Positions 32,673 through 44,001 of a stretch of DNA of 64,000 bases are shown piece by piece. The notes beneath the pieces are model-generated. The model saw only the letters and a program-made list of their open reading frames with translations. It ran no database searches and was not told the DNA's origin. Every line of letters begins with the position of its first letter. The stretch's first letter is position 1. The stretch comes from an uncultured Mycoplasmataceae bacterium (GTDB taxonomy: Bacteria; Bacillota_I; Bacilli_A; Mycoplasmatales; Mycoplasmoidaceae): contig UQVX01000001.1 in the NCBI GenBank assembly GCA_900544585.1, forward strand, positions 248,001-312,000, read 5' to 3'. Both the position numbers and the translations under genes were made by a program.

Positions 32673-33785
32673 CTATTTTTGTTCTACTAAATCAATTTGT
32701 CCTCCACCTAGACAAACTTCATTTTGATAAAGTACACAATATTGACCACAAACAATATTTTTTTGTTTTGGATAAAAAACTTGAATTTTATTACTGTTAC
32801 TATCAATATAAATTTTGACATTTTGTAATTCTTGACGATGACGGAACCTAGCTTTAATGTTATTTAAACTTTTGGGTTCGATAATTCAGTTAAAATTATT
32901 AACCTCTAAATAATTAGAGGATAAATATTGGTCTTCTAATGAATTAGGAGCAACATAAATAATTTTATTTTCAAGGTCTTTTTTACAAACGAAATATCGC
33001 TCTTTTTGCCCACCTAAATTTAAGCCTTTTCTTTGCCCAATTGTGTAATACATTGTCCCAATATGTTTACCAATAATATTATTGTTTGTAATATCAATAA
33101 TATCACCAGGTTGATTAGGTAAATAATTAGTTAAAAAATTACTAAAATTACGCTCGCCAATAAAGCAAATTCCTGTTGAGTCTTTTTTGTCTGCATTTGG
33201 TAATTTAATTTGTGCTCCAATTTTTCTAACTTCATCCTTAGTTAAATTTTCTAAAGGAAATAAAACTCTAGATAATTGGTGTTGATTTAATGAGCACAAA
33301 AAATAAGTTTGATCCTTATTTTGATCTTTGCACAATTTTAAATAGCTTACATTGTCATGGTGTTCAACTTTAGCATAATGACCCATAGCTATATAGTCAC
33401 AAGCAAATGTGTTAATGGCATAATTTAAAAAAGCATCAAATTTAATGTATTTGTTGCATAGTATATCAGGATTGGGTGTGCGATTTTTTTTAAATTCATT
33501 CAAAAAATAACTAAACACATCATCTCAATATTCTTTAATAAATTTTTGGTGGTATAGTTTAATGCCTAAATGATCAGCTACTTTTTTTGCATCCTCATAG
33601 TCTAATTGAGCATCACATTTATTTTGGTGATTATCATAATTGGTTTCAAAATTAGCCACACTATCCCAATTTTGCATGAATAAACCAATAACTTCATAAC
33701 CTTGTTGAATTAATAAATAAGCACTAACCGCACTATCTATTCCACCTGATAGGCCAATAACTACTTTTTTAGACTTGTTTTCCAT
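32673..33785 (-). CDS. mnmA: tRNA-specific 2-thiouridylase MnmA
   Basis: 370 aa. It thiolates U34 of tRNA-Lys, tRNA-Glu and tRNA-Gln. The PP-loop [10 protein letters not shown] is at residues 14-23. The two catalytic cysteines lie in [12 protein letters not shown] and [12 protein letters not shown], and [14 protein letters not shown] is the family signature. It overlaps the 3' end of miaB by 17 bp, forming a miaB-mnmA tRNA-modification operon. TGA-Trp codons occur at two sites. Confidence 0.96.
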
Positions 33786-35214
33786 TTAAACTAAACCTTG
33801 ATGCAGAGTCAATATGAACCATCACTAAATCACCTGGTTTAGCATTGCCAATAAAATTTACAACTTTTTGTTGGGGACTATAACCTGTTAAAACATCGGG
33901 ATTCGTCTTGGATGGACCTTCAACTAGGACTTCAACATCTAGTCCAATATATTTTTCATTATTTAATTTTGCATATTTTTTAACTAATTCGTTTAAAGTA
34001 TTTAAACGAGCTTTTTTCGTTTCTAAACTAGTGTTGTCAATTAGTTTAGCAGCTGGAGTTCCATCTCTTTTAGAGTAAATAAATGTATAAGCATTATCAT
34101 ATTGTACATTGTTGTACAAATTTAAGGTGTTATTAAATTGTTCGTCAGTTTCATTTGGAAAGCCAACAATTAAATCAGTGGAGATTGAGACATAAGGAAT
34201 CTGTTTTTTGATGTAATTTATATATTCTAAATAATCAGCGACTTTCATCTTTCGGTTCATTTTTAATAATATCTCTTCATCACCAGATTGCACTGGCAAA
34301 TGAATGAATGGCATAATATTTTTGTATTTCTTCATCACATCAATAATTTTGTTGTCTCAATCAAATGGGTTAGATGTGGTAAATCTCAACCTTTTAACAC
34401 CAGTTTCAGCTACATCTTTTAATAGATCTCAAAATTTATATTCTTGATTTTTAAAATCGCAACCATATGAATTAACATTTTGACCTAACAAAGTTATATC
34501 TTTATAACCTTGTTGAATTAATTCCTTAATTTCTTTAATAATGTCATCTTTCAATCTACTTCTTACTTTTCCTCTAGTGTAAGGGACTATACAGTATGTG
34601 CAAAATTTGTCACAACCATACATAATGTTTACTCAAGCTTTTATTTTGGAATCACGAGTAGATGGTAAATTTTCTATTACATCTCCTTCTTTATTTCAAA
34701 TTTCCACAATTGTTTCTTTGCTCAATATTGCTTGTTCAATAATTTGAGGCAAACGAAAAATATTGTGTGTTCCTAAAATAAAATCAATATGTTCATGGTT
34801 TGTTAGGATTCTTTTTACAACAACTTCTTCTTGAGACATACATCCAGCAATACCAAAAATAAAATTTGGATTAGTATATTTAATCTTTTTAAGCATACCA
34901 ATTTCACCAAAAACTTTTTCTTCAGCATTTTCTCTCACCGCACAAGTATTTAAAATAACTAAATCGGCCTGATAAATATCATCAACTCATTTGTAACCCA
35001 AAAGCTCACAAATCCCTTTCATTGTTTCTGTATCTCTCAAATTTGATTGACATCCATAGGTTCTGATGTGGTAATTTTTATTATTACCAATGTTTACAAC
35101 ATTAGCAGGAATCTCAAAAGAATCATTAATGATCTGTGCATCATTTAATCTTTTTCTAGCCTTATTTAAATCAGGCATAAAATACTTATTAAAATCAATT
35201 ACTCGCTTTTTCAT
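33769..35214 (-). CDS. miaB: tRNA-2-methylthio-N6-dimethylallyladenosine synthase MiaB
   Basis: 481 aa. The N-terminal UPF0004 domain ([35 protein letters not shown]) holds three Cys for one Fe-S cluster. The radical SAM core has [15 protein letters not shown], whose CxxxCxxC binds the second [4Fe-4S]. The C-terminal TRAM domain includes [13 protein letters not shown] sequence. It methylthiolates i6A37 made by MiaA, encoded 1.8 kb away on the other strand. It implies an Fe-S assembly system in this mollicute. Confidence 0.97.
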
Positions 35215-35268
35215 ATCTCTATAATAGTAATATTTTAAAATATGTAATGTGCTAAAATATTTTACTAA

Positions 35269-36228
35269 ATGAAAAAATCAATCATTTCTTCAATCATTGC
35301 AGTAAGTTGTGTTAGTGCTGTAACAGCAGCAGCTGTTTTTCTTCCTGCAGTTGTAGCTAATAATGGATACTCAATCTACACTTTTGACTATACAAAGGCC
35401 ATTGGTAATAGTGATAATTTCAACCTTAAAACTAATTATATGAATGGAATCAATGTAGGGTTGAAAGAAGCAATTTTGGGAACCACAAAGATTAATAATG
35501 GTGACTATGTTTTATACATTGGTAGTGAGGCATATGGTAACAACCGTAGCTTTTTGTATAAGCAAAGTGATATCAACATTTTTCAAAGTGATCCTTCTAG
35601 ACCACTAGACACAAGTGATTTTGGCAACGGATTACAATATTTGAATTCCAATGAATTTAAAGAAGAATACAATAAAAAATACAAAACATTACCAGCTGTT
35701 GTTACATATGTTGATTCACTAACTCTAAATGATTTCACAGCTAGAGATAATTATGAAAACTTAGTGAAAAGTTACAAAAAATTACGAATCACTAATGATG
35801 GTTTAAAGCCTGACGAACAAAAGTTGAGTGATGCACAATTAAAAGAAAACAAGAAAAAATATGATTGGGCTAATTCAGCTCCAGCTTTTAGTTTTGAGCC
35901 TGGCAAAAGTTATATTGATGTGCAAGGTAACAAAAAGTATTTTCGTGACTCATACCAATCAGGATTGCAATTCAATGAAATCTACAACTTTGTAGTTAAT
36001 AATTTCAAAGGAGTAATTGATATCTCAAGTTCTAATGGAATTGTTTTAGGTTATAGAAAAGGCTCTTTAGCAAGACCATATTCTGGTACATTTACTAGTG
36101 GAGATAGTAGTTCATCTGAATCAAGTGCATCAGTTAGCATGCTTGCTAGATGAACACCAGCAACATCATATAATACACTTTTTGCAGCATGATTAAAACT
36201 TGTATTCATTGAAACCATTATTAACTAG
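35269..36228 (+). CDS. Secreted or membrane-anchored protein, function unknown
   Basis: 319 aa. The N-terminal 31 residues form a signal peptide or anchor (MKKSIISSIIAVS, then a long Ala/Val stretch). The Cys at 14 is inside the hydrophobic core and not a convincing lipobox. The body is polar with many Tyr, Asn and Ser (NYMNGINVGLKEAILG, FRDSYQSGLQFNEIYNF) and a Ser-rich patch (SGDSSSSESSASVS) before a hydrophobic C-terminus. It resembles the style of mollicute surface proteins. No family was recognised. It starts the rightward operon leading to miaA and hemW. Confidence 0.68.
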
Positions 36229-36230
36229 CA

Positions 36231-36803
36231 ATGTCTAATAATGAGTTACTAAAAAGATGTCTAGAAGACAATATTCCTATTGTTCGCAAACAAACAAGTG
36301 AATTGATATTATCTTTAATTGACAAAAACAAATCCAATAGCTTGCTAGAAATTGGTACTGCATATGGTTATAGTTGTAGCTTATGACTTAAAATTAATCA
36401 ATTGCAAAAGATTGTAAGTTTAGAAAAAAATTTTGATAATTATTCAATTGCAAAAAAATATTTAAATGATGAAAGATTAGAGTTAATTAATATTGATGCC
36501 TTTGAATATCATCCCATGTATAAGTTTGACATTATATTCCTTGATGGCCCCAAATCACATCAAGAAATTTTGGTGCAAAAATACTTGAACTATTTAAATG
36601 AAAATGGGATAATGGTTATTGATAATTTATACCTCAAAAAGTTTGATAAACTAGCAGTTGATAAACTATCCAAAAACCAACTAAAATTGATTCAAAAAAT
36701 TGACAAATTTAAATTATGATTGCAACAAGGTATAGTTGGATATAAATTTACATTGTATGATATTGATGATGGGGTGGGAGTTCTAGTTAAAAATGCCAAC
36801 TAA
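36231..36803 (+). CDS. SAM-dependent O-methyltransferase, TrmR-like
   Basis: 190 aa class I methyltransferase. LLEIGTAYGYSCSLW is the SAM-binding motif I, followed by an acidic end of strand 2 (VSLEKN) and the metal-site stretch FDIIFLDGPKSHQE, with ENGIMVIDNLY later. Bacillus TrmR (YrrM) methylates 5-hydroxyuridine 34 in tRNA. The fold match and the adjacent tRNA-modification genes support that role, but other O-methyltransferases share it. It starts 2 nt after the previous stop. Confidence 0.78.
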
Positions 36804-36969
36804 AGAACAAAATAAAAGATATAAAAAAATTCAACAAGACAATGAAAATAGTCTTGTTGAAAAACAAGGAAAAAGCTTGAAAAATTGGCAAAAAATATTG
36901 ATTATTTTACTTTTGGTGGCACTTTGTGTTGCTGCAATATTGGTTCTAATTTATTTAGTTATTAAGTAA
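36793..36969 (+). CDS. 58-aa single-helix membrane protein
   Basis: 58 aa with a basic, polar N-terminal half (MPTKEQNKRYKKIQQD) and one membrane helix, roughly ILIILLLVALCVAAILVL. It overlaps the methyltransferase stop by 11 bp and abuts the miaA ATG directly (TAA-ATG), so it is embedded in the operon. Function unknown. Confidence 0.6.
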   Translation: MPTKEQNKRYKKIQQDNENSLVEKQGKSLKNWQKILIILLLVALCVAAILVLIYLVIK

Positions 36970-37878
36970 ATGAAAAAATTAATTGTCATTATCGGGCCTA
37001 CTGCTAGCAAAAAAACTACTCTTGCTCATCAGCTTGCATTAAATATCAATGGTGAAATAATTAATGGTGATGTATTTCAAATGTATAGAGACATAAATGC
37101 AGGGGTCAATAAACCAAATGAACAACAATTACAAGAAGTTAATTATCATCTCCTAAATCAACTAAATGTTCTAGAAAACTATAGTATATTTAACTATCAA
37201 AAAGATTTTGAATTAACTTATAGAACTATAGATAAAAAAAATAAACCAGTTATTTTGTGCGGTGGTAGTCATTTATATTTAGATGCAATCATCAAAGGAT
37301 ATGATTTATCTAATTCTGAGATTCAAAAGTATTATGAAATAGTTGATAAATGAAGTGATGATCAATTAATAAAGTATTTACAAAAATATGATCCCATCAG
37401 TTTACAAAAAACACTCAATAATTTTCACCGCATGAAAAGAGCTGTTGCTTATTTAAAAGCAAACAATAATCAACCTAAATACAAATTAGAACAACAAAAT
37501 AATAAACCTAAATACAACACATTGGTTATTATGACCGATAAAGCTAGAGAAGAATTATACAATGATATAAACCATAGATTTGATAGTTTCTTTAAAAATA
37601 ATGCTTGAATTCATGAAGTTAAGGAATTAATTAATCAATATGGTGAAAATATAATTAATAGTCAAGCATTTAAAGCAATTGGATACCGTGAAATTGCCCA
37701 ACATTTAATTAATAAATGTTCATTAGATTTAGAAAAAATTAAAACTAAAACTCGCCACCTAGCCAAACATCAACTAACTTGATGTAATAATAAATTCAAT
37801 AATAAAATCATGTTTAACTATGAAAATGATAATTTTGAAGCATTGCTTACTAAAGTAAAAAAATTTCTTTATGACTAA
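36970..37878 (+). CDS. miaA: tRNA dimethylallyltransferase MiaA
   Basis: 302 aa. It transfers dimethylallyl to A37 of UNN-reading tRNAs, the substrate of MiaB. The P-loop reads GPTASKKTTLA where the family has GPTASGKT, so a glycine is replaced by Lys. DVFQMYRDINAGVNKP and AIGYREIAQHL are otherwise good MiaA motifs. It overlaps hemW by 8 bp. The protein is probably active, but the P-loop change deserves checking. Confidence 0.93.
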
Positions 37879-38920
37879 ACATCTCTATATTCATATTCCT
37901 TTTTGTAACCAGATTTGTAGTTTCTGTGACTTCAAGCGGATCAAAACTAATGAAAATGAAATTATGAGTAATTATGTTGACCAAATTATTAGACATGTCA
38001 AGTATACTAGCCAATATAAACAATATAAAACAATTTATTTAGGGGGAGGCACCCCTAATCATTTGCCTGATGATGATTTAGAAAAATTACTTTTAAATTT
38101 GCAAATGTATTTAGATGATGATTATGAATTTAGTATTGAGTGTAATCCTGATTTAATTACTGATCAGCAAGTAGTAATTTTTAAAAAATGTGGCATCAAC
38201 CGAGTGTCACTAGGTGTGCAAACTACTAATGATTTTATTCTTAAAAAAATGCATCGTACGCACACAATAAATGATGTTGTCAAGGCAATAAAAAAACTTC
38301 AACATGTTGAAATTATGAACATTAATTGTGATTTTATATATGATTTGCCGGGAGTAACAAATGAGGACATCATCACATCAGTAAATTTTATTAAAAATCA
38401 TAATATTCCTCATGCATCATTCTATGCTTTAGAAATTAAAACTAATGCAATCTTAAATAAACAACATTATGTTTTAGATGTTGAAAATCAAGAAGATAAG
38501 ATGCTATTTCTACAAAAACTCTTAAAGGATTATGGATACCAACGTTATGAAGTTTCCAATTGAGTTTTAAACAAAAAAGATGTGTGTCAACATAATTTAG
38601 CATATTGATTGTCTCATGATTGGAAAGCAATTGGCTATGGTGGGTGTGGATTTGAGAATCAAAATAGATATGAAATTTTAGGTAATATCAATAACTTTTA
38701 TGTTAGTAAATGTGAAAAATTATCACAATCAGATTACTATTTTCAAATTCTAATGATGGGATTAAGATTAAGTGATGGATTAGATCTAAACCAGGATATT
38801 TACTATCAAGCATTTGATTTTTATAAAGATAAACTAATCAATTACACAATTGATGATAACAATCATTTAAAAGCTAATAATATTGACTTATTAGATGATA
38901 TATTAGTCGAATTAATTTAG
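37871..38920 (+). CDS. hemW: HemW-like radical SAM protein
   Basis: 349 aa. YIHIPFCNQICSFCDF carries the CxxxCxxC motif for the radical SAM cluster. YLGGGTPNHLP, IECNPDL and RVSLGVQTTND are HemN/HemW family motifs. HemW is a heme-binding chaperone rather than a coproporphyrinogen oxidase. In a mollicute without evident heme synthesis its task is unclear. The gene overlaps miaA by 8 bp and converges with cmk, overlapping it by 9 bp. Confidence 0.9.
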
Positions 38921-39589
38921 TTTTAGATGCAAGCAATCTAATATTTTTTGACAACATTCATCAATTGATAAATTATCTGTACTAATCAAGATTGCATCTT
39001 GTGCTTGTTGTAGTGCTCCAATTGCTCTACTTTTATCCATTGTGTCACGCTTGTGAATTTCTTGTTCCAAATTTTGTAAAGAAATTTCTGGTTTATTTAG
39101 TTGCAAATATCTCCGTCTAGCCCGTTCATGGATTGATGCATCCAAATAAATTTTTAGAGTTGCATTTGGCAAAACCACTGTCCCAATATCGCGGCCATCC
39201 ATAATTACATTATGATTGCTAGCAATCTTTTGTTGGTCAGAAACTAATTTTTTTCTTACATCTTCAAATGTTGAAATTTTAGAAGTGAGTTTAGCAATCT
39301 CTTCATTGTAAATAAACGGTGTAGCATCAATGCTTTTATCATCAAATTCTACATACACATTATCATTAATTAAATTAATACAAATTTTATTCAAAACAGA
39401 TTGTCTAGCAACTTGACTATCAATATTAATGTTATTGATTTTAAAAAAATATGCTAGAGCTCGATACATTGCCCCTGTGTTGATGTAAACAAAATCTTGT
39501 AAATAATTTTTTTGTAGTTGTTTAGCAATCGTGGATTTACCACTGCCAGCTGGACCATCAATTGCAATTCAAATTAATTTATCTACCAT
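38912..39589 (-). CDS. cmk: Cytidylate kinase
   Basis: 225 aa, normal length. It phosphorylates CMP and dCMP. The P-loop GPAGSGKST is at about residues 11-19, with YINTGAMYRALAY, VIMDGRDIGTVVLPNA and RRRYLQL following in family order. Trp residues are encoded by TGA. It is divergent from the ferredoxin gene and not followed on its strand by an obvious partner such as der. Confidence 0.97.
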
Positions 39590-39646
39590 AATAAGATATT
39601 ATAATTACATTATCATATTTTGAATTAAAGTGATTTGGGAAAAATT

Positions 39647-39904
39647 ATGGGAACAAGAGCAACAGTTGATGCGAAAGATTGCATTGCATGTAATACATGT
39701 GCAAGTGTTTGCCCTGTGGATGCTATTGAGGTTAGAGAAGAAGGTTTTGCATTTGCTAATGATAAATGTATTTCATGTGGCGCATGTTGCTTAGTTTGTC
39801 CAACTCAATGCATTAGTATTGAGTCATTAAAAGATTGGTATGAAATGGCAAAAAAATATAATGTTAAATCAATTGTAATTGATGAAATTAGAGATGAAAA
39901 ATAA
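39647..39904 (+). CDS. 2[4Fe-4S] ferredoxin
   Basis: 85 aa. Two complete CxxCxxCxxxCP motifs are visible, CIACNTCASVCPVDAIE and CISCGACCLVCPTQCIS, enough for two [4Fe-4S] clusters. A 30-residue helical C-terminal tail follows. ATG at 39647 is preferred over GTG at 39635. Electron partners are unknown; the reductase-like flavoprotein at 43988-44965 is the obvious candidate. The gene overlaps ecfA1. Ferredoxins are uncommon in Mollicutes. Confidence 0.92.
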   Translation: MGTRATVDAKDCIACNTCASVCPVDAIEVREEGFAFANDKCISCGACCLVCPTQCISIESLKDWYEMAKKYNVKSIVIDEIRDEK

Positions 39905-40706
39905 TAATCCTGTTATTGAGTTTAAAGATATTCATTTTAGTTACAGTAAAGACACACCTATTTTAAAAGGTGTTACATTTAACATTTACCCTAATGAATA
40001 TGTTTGCATTATTGGACATAATGGTTCTGGAAAATCCACAATTTCTAAGATATTAGCAGGATTGTTAAAACCTCAAAAAGGTGAAATTAAATTATTTGGT
40101 GAAACCATTTCAGCAAGTAATGTTAAACATTTGAGAAACAACATTGGCATTGTTTTTCAAAATCCTGATAATCAATTTGTGGGCCTTACTGTGGAGGATG
40201 ATATTGCATTTGGTCTAGAGAATAGAAAAGTACCACCACAAGAGATGCCTAAAATAATTGAGTTAGCTGCTCAGGCTATTGGGATTAAAGATTTGCTAAA
40301 GAAAGAACCCAATGATTTATCAGGTGGTCAAAAACAAAAAGTTGCAATTGCAGGGATTTTAGCAATTAATCCTGAAGTAATTATTTTTGATGAATCAATA
40401 TCAATGCTAGATCCAAAGGGTAAAAGAGAATTAAAGCAACTAATTTTGGATTTAAAAAACAAAACTAAAAAAACAATTATTAGTATTACTCATGATATGG
40501 AAGAAGTCATTAATGCAGACAAAGTTATTATAATTAATGGTGGTATTGTTCACGCAATGGGTACACCGAAAGATGTATTTTTATATCAAGATCAGTTAGA
40601 AAAGTTGAAACTAGACTACCCTTTCATTTTAAAACTAACTAAAGAATTAAAAACTCAAGGTGTAGATGTGATGCCAACACTAGATGAAAATGAATTTTTA
40701 AAATGA
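39894..40706 (+). CDS. ecfA1: ECF transporter ATPase EcfA1
   Basis: 270 aa. The Walker A is GHNGSGKST (about 40-48), the Q-loop VFQNPDNQFVGL, the signature LSGGQKQKVAIAG, Walker B VIIFDES and the H-loop TITHDMEE-like (ISITHDMEEV). It energises vitamin uptake with EcfA2 and EcfT. The Walker B Glu is followed by Ser (DES), not Pro as in the second ATPase. ATG at 39894 overlaps the ferredoxin gene by 11 bp, and the stop overlaps ecfA2 (ATGA). Confidence 0.96.
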   Translation: MKNNNPVIEFKDIHFSYSKDTPILKGVTFNIYPNEYVCIIGHNGSGKSTISKILAGLLKPQKGEIKLFGETISASNVKHLRNNIGIVFQNPDNQFVGLTVEDDIAFGLENRKVPPQEMPKIIELAAQAIGIKDLLKKEPNDLSGGQKQKVAIAGILAINPEVIIFDESISMLDPKGKRELKQLILDLKNKTKKTIISITHDMEEVINADKVIIINGGIVHAMGTPKDVFLYQDQLEKLKLDYPFILKLTKELKTQGVDVMPTLDENEFLK

Positions 40707-41989
40707 TGAAAACAAAAAAAGTAGATAGAGATATTTACACAAATACACATGTTGCTATTAAAATTGAGCATTTATTTTGTGTCTACAATGAAGGCAATGA
40801 AAATCAATTAGTGAGTCTTTGTGATAACAATTTAGAATTAGAAAAAAATAAAATTCATTTCATCATTGGTAGCTCAGGATGTGGAAAGTCAACATTAGTT
40901 AATCATTTCAATGGTTTGTTAAAAAGTCGGTATGGAAATGTTTTAGTTGACAATAATCATAAAATCGGGAATGATTTTTTTTTAAATGATTATTTAATAG
41001 GTGTATTGAAACAAAATCAAAATGATTTTGAAAATTTTTTTCATAAACAACATTTATATAGTAATCAATTTGGTTACTATGCAGCATTTAGACAAAAGTT
41101 ACCAAAATCATTAATCAAAATCATTTTTGAAGCTTATTACAAAATCAAGATTAAAAAGGTTATAACCTTAGTGCCAAAACATAAAACTAATGTTAAGTAC
41201 TATTTTTTAATTCCCAATATTGATGAATATAAAATAGATGTTTTAGATTGTATTAATTTAGACGATATACAAGATGACCAAATATCAAGTAATGATAATT
41301 GAGTGATGTTGCTTTGAAAAAAATATCGAAAAATTAAAAAGATTAAAAAGATTAAAAATCTGAAGAAAACAGTTGGTATTGTTTTTCAATTTCCAGAATA
41401 TCAATTGTTCAAAGATACTGTATTGAAAGATGTAATGTTTGGTCCGGTAACATTAGGAGTTGATAAACAAGAAGCAAAAACAAAATCAATTGATTATCTT
41501 AATGAATTAGGAATCAATAATAGTTTTTTAGACAGAAGTCCATTTGATATGTCTGGCGGGCAAAAAAGAAGAGTGGCAATTGCAGGAATTTTAGCATTTG
41601 ATCCAAATGTTCTTGTTTTTGATGAACCAACAGCAGGATTAGACCCATTTGGCGAACAAGAAATCTTAAAAATTATTCAAAAAGCCAAAGATGATGGTAA
41701 AACAGTAATCGTTATTAGTCATAACATGGATCATGTTTTACAAAAAGCTGATAATGTCATTGTTATGAATGATGGAGAAATAATACAAATAGGTTCACCA
41801 TATGAAATTTTTACCAACGATAAAATACTAGCGCTCACTTCAATTGATAAACCTAAAATAATTAGCATCATTCAAGGTTTGATAAAGAAAAATTATAAAT
41901 TTAACAAACTTTGAAATTATCAGCCTAGAACAGTGGAAGAATTAAGTTTAGCAATAACTAAAATTGTAAAAAGTGAGAATATAATTTAA
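40703..41989 (+). CDS. ecfA2: ECF transporter ATPase EcfA2 with large internal insertion
   Basis: 428 aa, about 140 longer than usual. The Walker A GSSGCGKST is at 56-64, the Q-loop VFQFPEYQLF at about 225, MSGGQKRR at about 270 and Walker B VLVFDEPTAGLDP following. Between Walker A and Q-loop, where about 30 residues are normal, lie about 150 residues rich in Asn, Lys, Tyr and Phe (about 78-222). The frame is continuous through TGA-Trp codons, so this is an insertion and not two genes. It overlaps ecfA1 and precedes ecfT. Confidence 0.93.
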
Positions 41990-41995
41990 GAAATT

Positions 41996-43267
41996 ATGCA
42001 AATTGGATTTACCCATAATAACTCTGTGATCCACCGACTAAATCCTTCATTAAAATTTATTGCTTTTGTAGTAATAATTGTAATGATTTTTTTGCCATTA
42101 GGGTTTTTTGCACAATTAATTATTGGTATTTTATTAATTACTCTTTACATTGCATCTAAACTATCATTTAAGAAGTTTTGAAATATTTTCAAATCAGTTA
42201 TTTTTTTATTTTTAGTTTTATTGTTAATTAATTGAGTAATTTACAAAGCGCCAATTGCTGTTTATGCCCCTAATGGATATTTCAAAATTAGTATTGGAAA
42301 TACTAATTTATTTCATTTCCAGGGATTAAATCCAGTTGATACATTTAATGATGGTAATAAAATTGGGACAAGCTATGTTTCTTCATTAATTGGGGGGAAC
42401 ATTATTGGATATCTAAATCCAATTGATGGTTTTAGTATTAATGGTCAACATTTAACAATTAATGATGTTTTGCAATCAACACCTAATTACTCACTTGATG
42501 ATGCAACGAGACTATTTAATTCTTTATCAGTAAATGCACAACAACAAGTTTTGTCAATTTGTAATGGTAATTTAGGATTAGCCCAAAATTATCATTGAAT
42601 TCTTAATAATGGATTTGTTTATATGAATCAAAAATATGTGATTCAAGTTTTATCTAATACTAATAATGGGATTGCCAATATTCATAGTGCAGTGATATAC
42701 CAAAGCAACTGGTATACATTGTCACCTCGTGCATTTCAATTAGCACTTTATGTAGCAATTAAAGTATTGTTAATGATTTTAGTAGCAACAATTTTAACTT
42801 CTACAACATCATCAATTGAATTAGCATATGCATTAGAAGACATACTAAGTCCATTGAAGATTTTTAGATTTCCTGTTGTTGAAGCATCAATGATGATAGC
42901 AATTGCATTAAGATTTGTACCATCATTGTTATCAGAATCACAACGGATTTTGAATGCCCAGTCGTCAAGAGGAATCGACTTTAAAAATGGAACTATCAAA
43001 GATAAATTTAAATCAATGGCTAGTTTAGTTGTTCCATTATTTAATATTGCATTTATTAAATCAGGAGAATTGGCAAATGCAATGGAGGCACGTGCTTATA
43101 GCACAAGACATGCAAGAACAAGATATAGATCATTTAAACTTAGATTTTTAGATTGGTTCAGCTATGGAGTACTTTGTCTAATTACAGGATTTTTGATTGG
43201 TATTATGATTAAACCATTATTGTTTACGCCATTTGGGTTGTTTGAATTAGGAATTTTACTTGGTTAA
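41996..43267 (+). CDS. ecfT: ECF transporter transmembrane subunit EcfT with extracellular-type insertion
   Basis: 423 aa, about 150 more than the typical 265. The first three helices (residues 10-85) and the last helices from about 241 are ordinary EcfT. The coupling motifs AQSSRG and MEARAYSTR, which bind the ATPases, are present. Residues 86-240 form a polar, Asn/Gly/Ser-rich, non-membrane block (TNLFHFQGLNPVD, NGQHLTINDVLQ) placed between helices. It starts 6 nt after ecfA2. Confidence 0.93.
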
Positions 43268-43269
43268 AA

Positions 43270-44001
43270 ATGAATTACAAATTAACTATTAGCTATAAAG
43301 GTACTAATTATTCAGGGTTTGCAAAACAAGTTGGTGTTAACACAATTGAACAAACAATAATTGATGCTATAAATGACTTGTTTCAAATTAAAGTGAAATT
43401 ATTTGCATCTGGAAGAACAGATAAATATGTCCATGCATATGGTCAAGTAATCAACATTAAACATGAAAATTTAGCATTTGAGCCCCCAATCATTTTGAAG
43501 GCATTAAATGCAAAGCTGCCAAGTGATATTCGGGTTTTAGAATGTGAAGAAGTTGATAATAAGTTTCATGCTCGCTTCAATGCAAAACATAAAACTTATC
43601 AATATTTAATTAATCTCAATTCACAATTTAATATTTTTGAACAAGAAATTGTGTATCAATACAATAAAGATGTTGATTTAAAAAAGCTAGATCTTTTTTT
43701 AAATTTGATTAAAGGACAACATAATTTTTTGTCATTTTCCACATCTGAATTAGAAAATACGACTAGAGAAATATTTGCCACTAATTATGAAATAAAAGAT
43801 GAAATTTTAAAAATTACTATTACAGGAAATGGATTTTTAAGAAATATGGTGAGAATGCTCGTTGGAGCATTTTTAGACTATAACGAAGATAAAATTGATC
43901 TAAATCATCTCAACCAAATGTTTTTAGAACCTAAAAAGGGTGCTGCAATTAGAAAAGCCCCTGGGGGCGGATTATACTTAATGAGTGTTACTTATGTTTA
44001 A
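43270..44001 (+). CDS. truA: tRNA pseudouridine synthase A
   Basis: 243 aa. It makes pseudouridine 38-40 in the anticodon stem. The catalytic Asp is in FASGRTDKYVHAYGQ, with HARFNAKHKTYQY and GNGFLRNMVRMLVG also typical. The usual GRTDAGVH reads GRTDKYVH. It sits 2 nt after ecfT, the same order as ecfT-truA in many Firmicutes. The 3' end overlaps the convergent reductase by 14 bp. Confidence 0.96.
   Translation: MNYKLTISYKGTNYSGFAKQVGVNTIEQTIIDAINDLFQIKVKLFASGRTDKYVHAYGQVINIKHENLAFEPPIILKALNAKLPSDIRVLECEEVDNKFHARFNAKHKTYQYLINLNSQFNIFEQEIVYQYNKDVDLKKLDLFLNLIKGQHNFLSFSTSELENTTREIFATNYEIKDEILKITITGNGFLRNMVRMLVGAFLDYNEDKIDLNHLNQMFLEPKKGAAIRKAPGGGLYLMSVTYV

Noticed and set aside
35269..36228. Lipoprotein call based on Cys14
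   Set aside because: The Cys sits in the middle of the hydrophobic stretch without a proper lipobox, so it is listed as secreted or anchored instead.
40703..41989. Possibility that ecfA2 is two genes or a frameshifted pseudogene
   Set aside because: A single frame links Walker A to the signature motif through TGA-Trp codons, so a genuine insertion is the simpler reading.
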